A stretch of DNA of 64,000 bases from Desmodus rotundus (GCF_022682495.2 NC_071390.1:166309220-166373219), one strand, 5' to 3'. Numbered from the stretch's first letter, positions 35,441 through 46,589 are shown. The notes: generated from the sequence alone by a model not told the origin. Numbers and translations are program-made.

Positions 35441-36138
35441 AAAACTTGGTTTGTAGATAAGTATTTACAAGCAAATCAAAGTTTGTCCTTGCAGCTAATA
35501 TTACTTCAAATCCTCTAGACCTAGAAGAAACCTCCTTTTTCATTTCCTGAGACCACTTTTCACGGGATCTGAAATAAGGAATGGTGTAAGTTCTACTGTG
35601 TAACGTTGCTATCTAATCATCACTGTACTGTTTTTTTAATGTATATTTCTGGCATATTACAAACTAAATGGCTAAAAGTTAAGCACATACAACGACACTC
35701 ACTGCAATTAGTTATGGAAATGAAAAAATAATTTAGAAATTGTCTCTGGCAGTATCTAAAATTTCATATTACTGTCTCCTATTAACTTCATGGACTTCAT
35801 TATATTAAGAAATGTTATGAAGTTGTTATCAGTCCTCTCAGTTGCACCCTGATTTCTTGAGAAACATTATACTAGTTAAAATGTGTGCAGCACTTTTTTT
35901 CCAGAAGCCACGATCCTTCTATTCCATTTTTATTTCCAAAGGCAGGGTGGGGCTGTGGCTTGGCAGTGAAGGGTGTGGTTTTGATGGGGTTGGCTGGGCA
36001 AGGGATAGTAAACACTACAACATGTGGTTGTGATGACAATTCGGTATCTAGAGATCGTGCAGCCTTGAGAGGTCTGTGTTTATGCATAAAATATCTGCAA
36101 CTGGTTTAGAACTATTCGTGAGTTTAAGGAAGTACTGC
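35441..36138. other. unannotated interval
   Basis: Unique sequence with no gene or repeat recognised. Confidence 0.45.
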
Positions 36139-36226
36139 TGACAGAGAGAGAGAGAGGGAGAGGGAAAAAGCAGGTAGAGAAAGAGAAAATAGGAAGGAGG
36201 AAGAAGAGGAGAAGTAGAGAAAAAGG
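36139..36226. repeat. homopurine (GA-rich) tract
   Basis: Nearly pure purine on the plus strand, starting with (AG)n and degenerating rightwards. Such tracts can form triplex (H-DNA). Confidence 0.85.
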
Positions 36227-36289
36227 CTGAAACAATACTTGAATATGAAGTATGGAAATATAAAAGAACACTTAACAAACATCTAGTCC

Positions 36290-36400
36290 AGTTTACTAAT
36301 TATTCATAGGGGAATTAGAGGCCTAAAGAGGTTCAGTGTTTGTCAGAGATTACTTCATTACATGGTAACGAATTTAGGAATAAAATTTAGGTGATGACTG
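36290..36400 (-). mobile_element. MIR-like fragment, antisense
   Basis: GGGGAATTAGAGGCCTAAAG and AGGTTCAGTGTTTGTCAGAG resemble a reversed MIR core. Weak. Confidence 0.4.
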
Positions 36401-36404
36401 AAGT

Positions 36405-37130
36405 TGTATATTCATTCATTCATTCATTCAAGCAACCCTTCGAAAGACTTCTTTGTGTGGGTATAATAGTAGACATTGAATGACAAGACACTCCTGCAGT
36501 TTATGTTCTAGGGGGAGAGATGCTATAGCATAAGCTCATTACCCAATAAATGGTAAAGAGGATATCGGAGAGGATATTGAGTGCTTAAAAGAAAATAAAA
36601 CATGGTGTTGGACACCAAGGGACGTCACAAGCGTGGAAGAAAGTACTGAGGAGTCAGAGAAGTCCTGACATGAAGGAAGCAACCAGGCAAAGGCTGTGGA
36701 ACAGAGCACTGTGGGCAGAAGGCATGCCAAGCGCCAAGACCCTAAAGAGAGAATGCCTTTGGGGTAATCGAAAAGGGGACGCCTGTGAAGCTGCAGCACA
36801 GGGAACGGGGGCACGGTGGCGTAAGTGGGTGGGGAGGGAGGCAGGGCCAGACGAGGTAGAGTGGGCTGCGCCACAGTCAGGGACTGGACTTCATGCCGCG
36901 TGCAGCAGAAACCATTGGGCGGTCTTCTGCGGACAGTGGCGTGACTTGATTTACAGCTAAGAAAGGCCCACCTGACATACTGTATGGAGAATGCGTCGGA
37001 AGGGGCAAGAAAAGAAGCAAGGAAAGCAGCTAGGATGCCCCTGGGCCTGCCTAGGTGCGGGCCTACCTGGGTCAGAATGGCTACAGCAGTGTGGGGGGAA
37101 AGCGGACGGACTCTGGTGCTCGGAGAAGAC
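36405..37130 (-). mobile_element. long L2 LINE 3' region, antisense
   Basis: Begins with (ATTC)n, the reversed L2 tail, then CACTCCTGCAGTTTATGTTC, GTCCTGACATGAAGGAAGCA, AAGGCATGCCAAGCGCCAAG, ACGAGGTAGAGTGGGCTGCG, GGACTGGACTTCATGCCGCG and GTGGCGTGACTTGATTTACA, matching reversed L2 through the ACATGATCTGA...CTGGCTGC region. The window's longest open frame (36539-37150 minus, 203 codons) lies on this L2's sense strand and is not a separate gene. Confidence 0.7.
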
Positions 37131-38584
37131 ACAGTGAGGCATGTCCCCAACCTTCTTACTCAGTGTTTTATTATTAAGGGGGGAGATGGAACTTACAAAT
37201 AAAATTTCAAAACTTTAAACATGATTATCATTTTGCACCGATGTGGTTTTCGGCCATGTAACTATTTAAATGTGATTACTATTTGTAAACTCAGAGGGAC
37301 CAGAATCTCCACCCTTATTACACTTCAACTTTAGAATTAAAAAAAAAAAAAAAAATCACTTACAAGAAAGCAAGCAGATGCCAGGATTTTTCACAAAATA
37401 CAAAAATAAGCTTCCAGGTTATAATCGGAAGTCCCTATAGATTTTGATCAATTTCATACACACCTTGTGCACTTCCACCTACAGACACTCCTTTTCAATC
37501 ATTTTAGTCATGACCAGGAATGCTGAGGCAAATCCACTACATACACTGTATTTAAGTGGACTGACAGGCTTTAGAAATATTTGCAATATTGCATACTGAA
37601 ATATCTTTTAAAAATTTAACTAACCAGGAATAGTTGACAAATTTCCATTAATTAGAACCTAATGTTAAGAGTTTTACTTTGTTTTGTTTGTATTTTTGCA
37701 TCCTATAATAGCTCTGGTAAATACTACTTTGAGTACTTGTGTACTATTGGATTGCCCAGTTTGGAAGGTTTTCCCGTGTGGAAAAGGCTTAAGCATGACG
37801 TACAGCTCATGGCCGGGGCCCCAGACCTACAGCTCCGATGCTCCTGTCGCGTCATTGGCTGTCGTTGGACACTCTTAATATTCCCCAGATGCTTCAAATA
37901 TGTGAAGTATAACTAGTGTTGGTGGCGAACATGCAAGTTTTATTGTCAATCTCTAGTTTAGAGAAGAGACAGTCGGGGTTTAGATGTGGTAGAGCCAGGT
38001 CAAGAAGAAAAACTAGCCCCCATCTGAGGCCAAGTCTTTCCGACAGGCCCATTTTCATGAATTAGTTATTCTGGCTTTGGAGCAGAAAACCATTTATATA
38101 TGAATTCACATTCACATTTAAAAACGGATGTTCTCCGGCCAAAGGCCCATTTGGCTGTTTGTGTGGGCCATTTTCTATAGTAATGGCCCTGGTCTGGAAA
38201 TTTGGCAGCGAGTTAACCGCTAGGTTAGTGTTTCTGATTTGAGCAATGTTTGGAGCTCTATGATACAAAATAAAAATTTATTATTGATTTAAACTAGCTT
38301 TCAAAGAATACATCTCTAAATTATATAAATAGAAAACTACTCATAAACTCTTTATACTTATAGTTTTTTACATATGCAATGATAGAACCCAAAGCAAATT
38401 TCAAAATTACATTCAAACAAAACTATTAAAACCTACAGAAATTCCATGGTCTGCGTCATTGCCGCCTTTCCCCACTCACCGCGAGAACAGTGAGGACTAC
38501 TCCATCACAAATTCTCTTTTTTTGGCTTCTCAGTACCGTGATGACCCCTTTCTTCCAGCATTTTTCTCTACTCGAACTACTCAA
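37131..38584. other. unannotated interval, possible conserved non-coding sequence
   Basis: Unique sequence with a poly-A run at 37339-37355. 37790-37880 is a CpG pocket with TGACGT and ATTGGCTG motifs. 37980-38270 is free of recognisable repeats and looks like candidate conserved non-coding DNA, but conservation cannot be tested here. Confidence 0.4.
37339..37355. repeat. poly-A run
   Basis: Seventeen A residues with no SINE or L1 body to the left that I can recognise. Confidence 0.9.
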
Positions 38585-38654
38585 CCACCTGCATTTCTGC
38601 AGTGCACACAGAGTCATTACCACCTGCATTTCTGCAGTGCACGCAGAGTCATTT
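38585..38654. repeat. 35-bp tandem duplication
   Basis: Two adjacent copies beginning CCACCTGCATTTCTGCAGTG at 38585 and 38620, differing at two positions or so. Each includes the palindrome CTGCAG. Confidence 0.92.
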
Positions 38655-39164
38655 GTTCTGCAATTGGAGTGAACTTGTCAGGGTTGCCACCGTCGTCTGC
38701 GTCACTCCTTGTCGTGGACGTCATCGCAATCATACACAGAGGGAGAGGAGGTACCGACCTTGGTCGGCGAGAGTTGGTTGGAAGCTGGTAATTCAGATGA
38801 TCCAAGCAATGCTTACAACTGTATTTAGGTTATCTCAAAAGTGAAACCACAAAATTTTATTTTATAAAGGAAATGTGTCAACCTAGAAGAGTGTGCCCGT
38901 GAAAACCTAGCATTCCACAAACTGCAGTTTAAGAAAATGCGTGTTTACATCATACAGTCTCAGGTTCTCTCTTAATTTTCACCATACAAGGGGGAAAAGG
39001 CCGGGGAAGGGAATGTTTACCTTCATTCAGTGTCATCCTCACCTCACACTATGGGCTACAAAGTACTTGGAGAAAAAAATGAGGTAAATATCTGTACTGA
39101 CTTAAAGAGATGTCCCCAATTATCGAGTGGCAAAAACTCGTGTCAGAATTGAAAGCAGGGACTC
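38655..39164. other. unannotated interval
   Basis: Unique sequence, CpG-richer at 38690-38765. No gene recognised. Confidence 0.45.
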
Positions 39165-39935
39165 AAGCAGATGCTTGTACACCAATGTTCACAGCAGCAT
39201 TATTCATAAAAGCCAAAATGTGGAAACAACCCGAGTGTCCATCCACAGATGAACAGATAAACAAAAATGCGGTCTATAAATATGTATGATATTTTATTCA
39301 GCCATAAAAAGGAATGAAGTTCTGTCCTGGCTGGTGTGGCTCAGTGGATTGAATGCTGGGCTGTGAACCAAAGGGTCGTCGGTTCAATTCCCAGTCAGGG
39401 CACATGCCTGGGTTGTAGGCCAGGTCCCCAGTTGGGAGCACACAAGAGGCAACCACTCATTGATGTTTCTCTCCTTCTTTCTCCCTCCCTTCCCCGCTGT
39501 CTAAAAATAAATAAATAAATAAATACTCTGAAAAAAAACCATATATGAAACTAGTCCTTAAAAAAAAAAAAGGAATGAAGTTCTGACATACACTACATAT
39601 AGATGAACCTTGCAAACACTACGTTAAGTAAAATAAGCCAGACAGAAGAGGACAAGTATTGTATGATTTCATTTATATGGGGCACCTAGACCAGTCAAAT
39701 ACATAGCGACAGAAAGTAGAATAGACCTTATTAGGGGCTGGGGGAGGGGAGAATAAGGAGTTAATGTTTAATGGGCAGAGTTTCTATTTGGAATGATGAA
39801 AAAGTTCCTAAAATAGATGGTGATGGTTGCATAACAGTGTGAATGTACTTAATGCTGCTGAATTGCACACTTAAAAATAGTTAAAATGATAAATTTGATG
39901 TTAAGTATATTTTATCACAATAAAGTGTTTTTAAA
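39165..39935 (+). mobile_element. ancient L1 (L1M) 3' end
   Basis: Sense L1 ORF2 C-terminus and 3' UTR: AATGTTCACAGCAGCATTAT, then GAGTGTCCATCCACAGATGA and ATTTTATTCAGCCATAAAAA, interrupted by a Ves SINE (39325-39566). It resumes with TGACATACACTACATATAGA and ends TTTTATCACAATAAAGTG. Confidence 0.9.
39325..39566 (+). mobile_element. Ves SINE nested in L1, with 19-bp TSD
   Basis: Perfect repeats AAAAAGGAATGAAGTTCTG at 39306-39324 and 39567-39585 flank it. Head TCCTGGCTGGTGTGGCTCAG, B-box region GGTTCAATTCCCAGTCAGGG and tail AAAAATAAATAAATAAATAA. About 45 bp of extra sequence sits between the (AAAT)n tail and the right TSD, a 3' transduction-like or tail-decay segment. Confidence 0.95.
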
Positions 39936-40089
39936 GAGTAATATGTCAAATGACATGTATGGTGTGGTTATATGTCATGCATGTTTGTGTGTGTTGACAC
40001 ATACATATCATACACATGAATTTGTAAATGCATAGAAAGTTTTCTCTAAAATACATACTAAGTTGTTAACAGTGAAGAATGAAGGAATG

Positions 40090-40515
40090 TGTTATGGGTT
40101 GAATTGCGTCCCTTCAAAAAGACATGTTGAAGTTCTAACCCCTGGGAGCTCAGAAAATGACCACATTTGCAAATAGTTGCAGATGCAGTTAAGGTGAAGG
40201 CAAAGTAGAGTGAGCGCCTAATCCAGTATGACTTTTGTCCTTAGATGAGTACAGCCCCATGAAGACAGAAACACAGGGAGAACCCGCGTGAACCCAGAGG
40301 AGCAGCGTGATGCACCTGCAAGACAAGCAATGCCAAAGAATGCGGGCAAACCACCTGAAGCGAGGAAGAGGAAAGGAAGGATCCCCTCACAGTATGGCTC
40401 TGCTAACAACTTGATTTCAGATTTCTAACTTCCGGAACTGTGAGAAAATAAATTTCTATTGTCAGCTACTGAGTTTGTGGTACTTTGTTTTGGCAGCCCT
40501 AGGAAACTGATACCA
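40090..40515 (+). mobile_element. MLT1-like (ERVL-MaLR) solo LTR
   Basis: Starts TGTTATGGGTTGAATTGCGT, contains CCAGTATGACTTTTGTCCTT and AGACAGAAACACAGGGAGAA, ends GGCAGCCCTAGGAAACTGAT plus ACCA, with AATAAATTTCTATTG as polyadenylation region. TG...CA ends fit an LTR. No gag/pol remnant adjoins, so it is a solo LTR. The same family runs off the window end in antisense at 63650. Confidence 0.8.
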
Positions 40516-40599
40516 TGGGCTTTATTTTTTATACTTTTGCATTGTTAGATATTTTACTGTGAACATGATTTAATTTTACAACCAACAAATATTCCCCTA

Positions 40600-41340
40600 A
40601 CCTTATAGTCGTCAAGAAAATGCAAATTAAAACTGCAGTGCGATGCGGTTACACATCCACCACCACAATGTCTAAGATGCAATAGACCACCCAGGGCTGG
40701 TGAGGGTGTAGAGCAACTGGAACTCCTAAATATTGTTAGTGGAAACATATTTCAGTATAAAGAGTAGGTAAATCCTTTAATAATATTTCTTAAAGCTGAA
40801 ACTGCAAATACCTGTGACCCAGTAATGCCACTCCTTGACGTATACCCTACAGAAACTTAGCTGTGTTCATCCAAAGGTGTACTAAAATGTTCATGGAAGC
40901 ACCGTTTCTAAGAGTTCCAACCTGGAAACATCATACATGCCCACCAACAATGGAATGAATATATAAATGATAATGTATTCATACAGTAGTATATTATACA
41001 TCTGTGAGGATAAACAAATTATTGCTACCGGCAACAACATGCAGGAATCTCAAACACACAGAGCTGAAGCACAAGAAGTCAGGTACAAAAGTTTGTACTG
41101 TCTGATTTTATTGATACAAAGTGATCAAGCAGCTAAAACTGACCTTTGTTGTTTGTGATGGCTCTCGTGGGGGCAGTGGTTAGGAGGGGGCTCGAGGGGA
41201 ACTTCAAGGGAACTAGTATGCTCTCATTTTTGTTGGTGGTGGTGGTGAGACCGGGGTGGTAATTTATCGAACTCTATGATTTATGTACATTTCTGTATGC
41301 ATGCTAAAGATCAGTAAAATCCTAACTTTAAAATGACTTT
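40600..41340 (+). mobile_element. ancient L1 3' end
   Basis: GTCAAGAAAATGCAAATTAA, GACCCAGTAATGCCACTCCT, AACCTGGAAACATCATACAT and ACAATGGAATGAATATATAA follow the L1 ORF2 C-terminal/3' UTR order, ending in GATCAGTAAAATCC. Frame destroyed. Confidence 0.85.
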
Positions 41341-41354
41341 AAAAAGTCTTTTCT

Positions 41355-41454
41355 GGAGTGGGGTGGAGGGATGGGGAGAAAATGCAGACAACTGTAATTG
41401 AATAACAATAAAAATTTTAAAAATAATAATAAAGACACTATCAGTCCCTAAAAA
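41355..41454 (+). mobile_element. young, heavily truncated L1 with TSD
   Basis: Only the last 100 bp of a bat-type L1: GGAGTGGGGTGGAGGGATGG, CAACTGTAATTGAATAACAA, TAAAAATTTTAAAAATAATA and an A-tail. Perfect 14-bp repeats AAAAAGTCTTTTCT lie at 41341-41354 and 41455-41468, proving a target-primed insertion. Confidence 0.93.
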
Positions 41455-41549
41455 AAAAAGTCTTTTCTTTTTGGCATTAGATTTTGCCACTTTTTCTTGG
41501 GCTTTTGAGATGTTATTGTTTTTCTCCTTGTTTATTAATTCAGCAAAAA

Positions 41550-41620
41550 TTTTTTTTTAATGATCAACTGTATGTGAAGTACTGTGCTAGGCAAAGAACT
41601 CAACCACACTAGTAGGAAGA
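41550..41620 (-). mobile_element. L2/MIR terminus, antisense
   Basis: TGATCAACTGTATGTGAAGT and ACTGTGCTAGGCAAAGAACT resemble the reversed shared 3' terminus. Weak. 41621-42110 to its right is unannotated. Confidence 0.45.
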
Positions 41621-42114
41621 TCAGACATGTTTGGAAGTTTGAAAACCTCTGTTCTAAAAGATGCTTGTCAAGACTTTCTCTTAATCTTCAAGGTTCTTTC
41701 CTATCAGAGCTTCATATTCCCTCTTTGACTTCTGCATAAAACTGTTTTGACATCGTGGTCACCTCCCAGCTGGTGTTGTTGGCTTTTGCCCAAGAAAATC
41801 CTGCTTTCTGATCTCTGCTCAATTGCTCTCTCCAGCTGTTCCTAATATTTAAACTTTTAATCTGCTATCTTGAATATATCAGATTCTTCCTGGATCCTCT
41901 CTCCCATCATTTCTTAAAGAATTTAGAAAAGAAAAAATTCCTTCAAGTCCCTATTTCTGTCCTGTGAAGACTCAGCCTTATTCTCTTCTCAGAGCATTAT
42001 CCACTATTAAATATCTAAAGTGTAATTGTTGCTATCCCAAAGGGATATAGTTTGCTTTCCTGCTTGCTATTAAAGTTTGTACTGGCTATAAAACTTTCAA
42101 GAGCAAATACTTTT

Positions 42115-43440
42115 GACTTTAATAACAGGTAAACAAATGTCACCACTATTATTTAGCATTATTTGGGAGGTTCTAACAATGAAATAAGATTAGAAAAGCA
42201 AATGAGAATTTCAAACATTAAAAAAGAAATGGCAAGGTTATTTTTATTTATATATGAGGTCGGTCTGGAAAAATTTCAGCCATTGTTAATATAATGAGAA
42301 CAGTTTGTGTGCCATTGATGTAACCTGACAGCCAAGGAGAGTGGACTGGAGTGCGCATGTGTGAGCTGTGACGACTTCACTGTACTAGTCAGTGGGGGCG
42401 GTAGACGCCATTGAGTGAGCATGTGTACTGTGTGGCCACGACGTTCAAACTAACTGAGTAGAAAACCAAATCTGCATCAAAGTTTGAGTTAAGCTTGGAC
42501 ATTTCTCCGTAGAAACTATTCGGATGACTCAGAAGGCCATGGTTACAAGCAACTGGTGATTGGCAGCTTCATCACAAAAATGTGCCTGCTCATGCATCAC
42601 ATCTCGTGCAGAGTTTTTTGGCAAAACATCAAATCACCCAGGTGACTCAGGCTCACTACAGCCCAGATTTGGTGTCTTGTGACTTCTGGCTTTTCCCCAA
42701 ACTAAAATCATTTTTGAAAGGGAAGAGATTTCATATAGTTGATGAGATTTAGGAAAATACAACAGGGCAGCTATGGTGACTAGGAGAACTGTGTGAGGTC
42801 CCAACCTGTCTGCTTTGAAGGGGACTGAGGCGTCATTGTCCTATGTACAATGTTTCTTGTATCTTGTATCTTCTTCAATAAGTGTCTCTGTTTTTCATGT
42901 TACATTGCTGGATACCTTCTGGCCAGACCTCATATACTATACTTTCATGTCTAGAAACCCCAAATGACTCAATAAAAATAATAAGCCAATATGAGAATTG
43001 GTACAGCGACTGAGCATAGGACATTTTAAAAAATTCAGTACCTTCTCTTTATATTAATAATAAAGTATATATAAAAATTACAAAATAAATCTTTTAAAGA
43101 TGGTGTCATGAACAAATTTAACAAGGGAAGTTAGAATTTATATGAATAAAACAGTAAAATTTTATTGAAGAAAACAAAGCATGTCTTGAATAAATGGAGA
43201 AACACACCAAAATCTTGGCATAGGAAAAAAAAATTATGAAAATAAAAGCCTTTCCAAAATCAATAGAAAAATGTTATTGAATTCCATCAAAATCCCACTA
43301 AATGTCCCAGGAATGAAAAGGATATGAAAAATAAAAATGCAAGAATTGTCAAGAGAATCTTGAACAAGAATAATAAGGACAACTTGCTACACCACGTACT
43401 CGTATTTTTAAAACGTTGTATAAAGTGACTGCAATAAAGA
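42115..43440 (+). mobile_element. diverged L1 ORF2 remnant, split by mariner
   Basis: AAATGTCACCACTATTATTT and GGGAGGTTCTAACAATG (42137-42180) are the ORF2 RT region. After the mariner (42253-42933), L1 homology resumes at CAATAAAAATAATAAGCCAA and reaches AATTCCATCAAAATCCCACT and GACTGCAATAAAGACAG near 43440. Many stops. 43441-43954 to the right is unassigned. Confidence 0.7.
42253..42933 (+). mobile_element. internally deleted mariner transposon
   Basis: The left end TATATGAGGTCGGTCTGG (42251 on) mirrors the right end CCAGACCTCATATA (to 42935), with TA dinucleotides outside, as for Tc1/mariner. The interior encodes, in broken frames, the C-terminal transposase with YSPDLVSCDFWLFPK (about 42655-42700), the second catalytic-Asp neighbourhood of mariner DD34D. 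An N-terminal part (CIKFEFKLG..) is joined to it, with most of the region between missing (681 bp instead of about 1.3 kb). Non-autonomous and dead. Confidence 0.85.
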
Positions 43441-43954
43441 CAGCATGTCACAGAGGCAGTAGACAATGCTATCCCAGCCCTCGAGAATGGTCTTTCATGC
43501 CAGGCCCCTAAGGAAGAGACCAGCCCACGGAGCTCTGCTCCTCTGAGTGGTTTCGTTTCTTCCCCTCCATTTAGTCAGACAGCCAGGCGGCACCCTTGGA
43601 GCAGGCACCCCTACCGGCTTTAGAGAGCCGGCTCTGCACCAGACCCTGTTATTGCTCCCAGAATTTGAAGTCGAGTGAGAAAAACTGGCAGTTACAATAC
43701 TGAAGGACAGCACATTGGCCTGTGGGGAACTTTCTTCTCCCCACTTCCACGGGTTACTGGAGACCACAGTCCAACAGGTTATGTGCTTATGGTCCCTTAG
43801 CCAATGCCAGTGGCACTTTCCCAAAGAGCCAAGCTAATGAAATTCCCAGGAAAGTTCATGTTCTGTAGCAGGTAATTAGCATATGAATTATAGCTCCTGA
43901 GAATGGCATTTTTCTTCAAACTTACACTTTTAAATATTATAGCAACCAATATAC

Positions 43955-44510
43955 CAAAATCCATTTTACTTCTATCTACGAGCAACAAACAATCTGAAAA
44001 TGAAATTAATAACACAATTTTACTTAGGATTGCATAAAAACAATAAAATAGTTAGGAATGAGATTAACAAAAGAAGTACAAGGCTTGTAAACTGAAAACA
44101 AAAAGGCATCATTAAAATAAATAGAGCAAGACCTAAATAAATGGAAGGACATCCCATGTTCATGAATTGGAGAGGTACAATTAAGATGGCAATTCTCTCC
44201 AAACGGGTCTACAGGTTGAAAGCACTTTCTATCAAACCACAGCTGGCTTTCTTGCAGAAATTGATAAGCTGGTCCTAAAGTTCATGTGAAAATAGAAGGG
44301 GTCCAGCACGGCCAAAACAATGTTAAGAAGAAACACAAAGTTGGAAGGCTCAGACTTGCCCATTTCAAAACGTATCACAGAGCCACAGTCACCAAGACTA
44401 CGTTGTGTAAGTGTGAAGATGGACATGCATACTGAGGGACAGAGTGGAGGGCATAGAAATAAACCTGTAGTCGGTTGGAACAGTGAGGTGAAGTGAAAAA
44501 TATAGGACAT
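43955..44510 (+). mobile_element. second L1 ORF2 remnant
   Basis: ATGAGATTAACAAAAGAAGT, ACATCCCATGTTCATGAATT, GGCTTTCTTGCAGAAATTGA and AACAATGTTAAGAAGAAACA follow L1 ORF2. This stretch overlaps in ORF2 position with the copy ending at 43440, so it is a separate insertion or a duplication rather than its continuation. 44511-44856 shows nothing recognised. Confidence 0.8.
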
Positions 44511-44856
44511 CGGTTAAATCAGATACACAACAAACTGTATTTTAGTATGCCCTGTACAATGTTCATGCTTATAAAAAATATTGGTAGTTTACCTGACGTT
44601 CAAATTTAATGGCGCAGCCTGAGTTTTTTTTTATTTGCTAAATCTGGCAGCCCCAAACCTGGAGGCAGGGCACACAAGCTTTGCCCACATTGCCATCTGC
44701 CAGGGCTCCAGGAAAGGGATGGTGGGGTCCTAGGTAATTAGTCCCTTAAATTTCTGCTAAAACAGATTCTATTTTCCTTCCAATAACACCTTCTACAAGA
44801 AAAACATTGCAAAGTGGTAAACTGCATTTTACACCTCATTTTAAAAAATCTCTTGG

Positions 44857-45055
44857 GTCCTGACCAGTATGCTCAGTTGGTTGGGCGTCGTCCTGCAAAG
44901 TGAAAGGTCACTAGTCAATTCGTGGTCAGGGCACATGCCTAGGTTGCAGGTTTGGTCCCCAGTTGGGGCATGTACTAGAGGCAACTGATCCATGTTTGTC
45001 TCTCTTTCTCCCTCCCTTCCCCTCTCTCTAAAAGTAAATTAAAAAAAAAGATTTA
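44857..45055 (+). mobile_element. Ves SINE (CTGACCAGTATGCTC-head subtype)
   Basis: Head GTCCTGACCAGTATGCTCAG with TTGGTTGGGCGTCGTCCTGC, middle GTCAGGGCACATGCCTAGGT, pyrimidine-rich body and A-rich tail. Same subtype as 20874. Flanks share AAAAATCTC-like sequence. Confidence 0.9.
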
Positions 45056-46354
45056 AAAATATCTCGACTTTGAGTAAAACTGACGAAAACAGAGAATGAA
45101 ACAAGAGTGTAACTAGATTCACCAAAATTACTGAAATAATTAAGGAACCATTCCCATTTCCCCACAGTTTCTGTCGCCTCCTCTCCCTCTCTCTGTCCCG
45201 TTCCCTGCCCCCCAGCCCCCCCAGTGCACTGTGACTGGTCGGGAAACAGGTCCTGGGGATCCGAGGTCACTTTGTGCGAGTTTACAGTCTTTCCTTGATT
45301 ACATTGTACTGAAAGCGTTAACCCTGCTAGCAGTCATAGCTGCAGATTTCCTCAATGAGACTCTTATGCGCCTGACAATGTAACTATTTATTTGCAAAGT
45401 CACTACCATTGACATTTGTGCTGCTCCAATCTAAGTGTTACCAGTGCTTTCTTTATGTCTCTGTTTTTCTTTAGTAACTAAGAAAAGCAAGACAAAGTAC
45501 AAATAACTGCTTATTCAGAAAGAAATCTCTGATTGTTCCTTAAACCTGCTCTGGGCAGCACATACAGACTTTTGAGTGATCTGGAAAATATGAAAAGCAC
45601 TTGGCTGAGAGACAAAACCCAAACTGATCTGCGGTGATGGCAAAAGCAGAAATAGGAGCTCAATAATAAAAACAAATTTCTGTACCACTGCTCTGCTCGT
45701 GGCTTCGGGAGGGAGGAGATCTTAGAAGATAAATTTTCATCGGTGCAGCCTTTGCTAGAGGGCAGTGGCAGGAAGGGAGGGAAACCCAGCTTTGGAAGCG
45801 GGGCTTTGCTGCAGGGCCCCTCCATTGTTGGCGAGCTAATTGATTGAAAAAGGCAAATGGGACCCCTGTCTTCCTGCCAAGGTTTTTTTTTTTTTTTTTT
45901 TTTCTGTCTCCGCCTCCCTGGGTGCCTGGAGTGTGGACTCTGTGTGGCCCTCACCTGCTGCTTTGTTCTGACAAAGCTGGCGTCTTGCAGCCGCTGCCAT
46001 TCACTCTTCCAAGCCGTTGTCCCGGCTGTCCAGAGTGTGTAAACCCTGCCACCCCATCTGCCCCACCACCTGCCTCCTTGTCTTTAAATATTTTCTTGCA
46101 ACCCCACCACTTCTGGGAAGCTCTCTGGAATCGTTGCCACCCACTTTTCTCCAACTGCTGACACAATCCTCTCCCAGAGTCACTCTGAAAATGATCACAT
46201 CTCATTTCTGATGACTGTACATCACACAGAGGGGAGCACATGCACCGTGAGGCGGGGGGCGGGGGGGACTAGGTTCATTCATACACTGTGTCACCTACCA
46301 GCTTTGGGACCTCTGGCCACAGCAGTCATGATGACCCCTGACAACGCCACAGCT
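45056..46354. other. unannotated interval
   Basis: Unique sequence with a CT/C-rich patch (45170-45225), a 21-bp poly-T (45883-45903) and a G-run (46249-46268). The 147-codon minus frame 45511-45954 reads through the poly-T as poly-Lys and is not called. Confidence 0.45.
45883..45903. repeat. poly-T run
   Basis: Twenty-one T residues, followed by CTGTCTCCGCCTCCCTGGG. No recognisable retroelement body on either side. Confidence 0.95.
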
Positions 46355-46575
46355 CTCGTAGTGTGCCAAGCGTGGGGCCCACAGTCCACACACGTCCTTT
46401 TATTTTACCCCCTGTTAAAGCTATGAGATGGGTGCAAGTATTCTCCTTGTTTCACAGACAAGGACACTTAAAGAGAGCTAAAAGAACTTGGTCAAGGTCA
46501 AATAACTCTTCACAGTGCAGCTGGGATCGGAACCCAAAGGGTCAAGCTCTTACTGTTGAGACTAGACTCTTATGG
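46355..46575 (-). mobile_element. MIR SINE, antisense
   Basis: GTTTCACAGACAAGGACACT, AGAACTTGGTCAAGGTCAAA and GCAGCTGGGATCGGAACCCA match the reversed MIR core and 5' end. Confidence 0.8.
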
Positions 46576-46589
46576 TGACCCACATACCA

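Noticed and set aside
36539..37150. Longest open frame in the window (203 codons, minus strand)
   Set aside because: It lies along the sense strand of an L2 copy (36405-37130), has no recognisable domain and no promoter, splice or poly-A context.
45545..45570. U6-like GGCAGCACATA motif
   Set aside because: Only about a dozen bases match and no U6 body follows.
45511..45954. 147-codon minus-strand open frame
   Set aside because: Includes a poly-Lys stretch that is just translation of the poly-T run. No domain.
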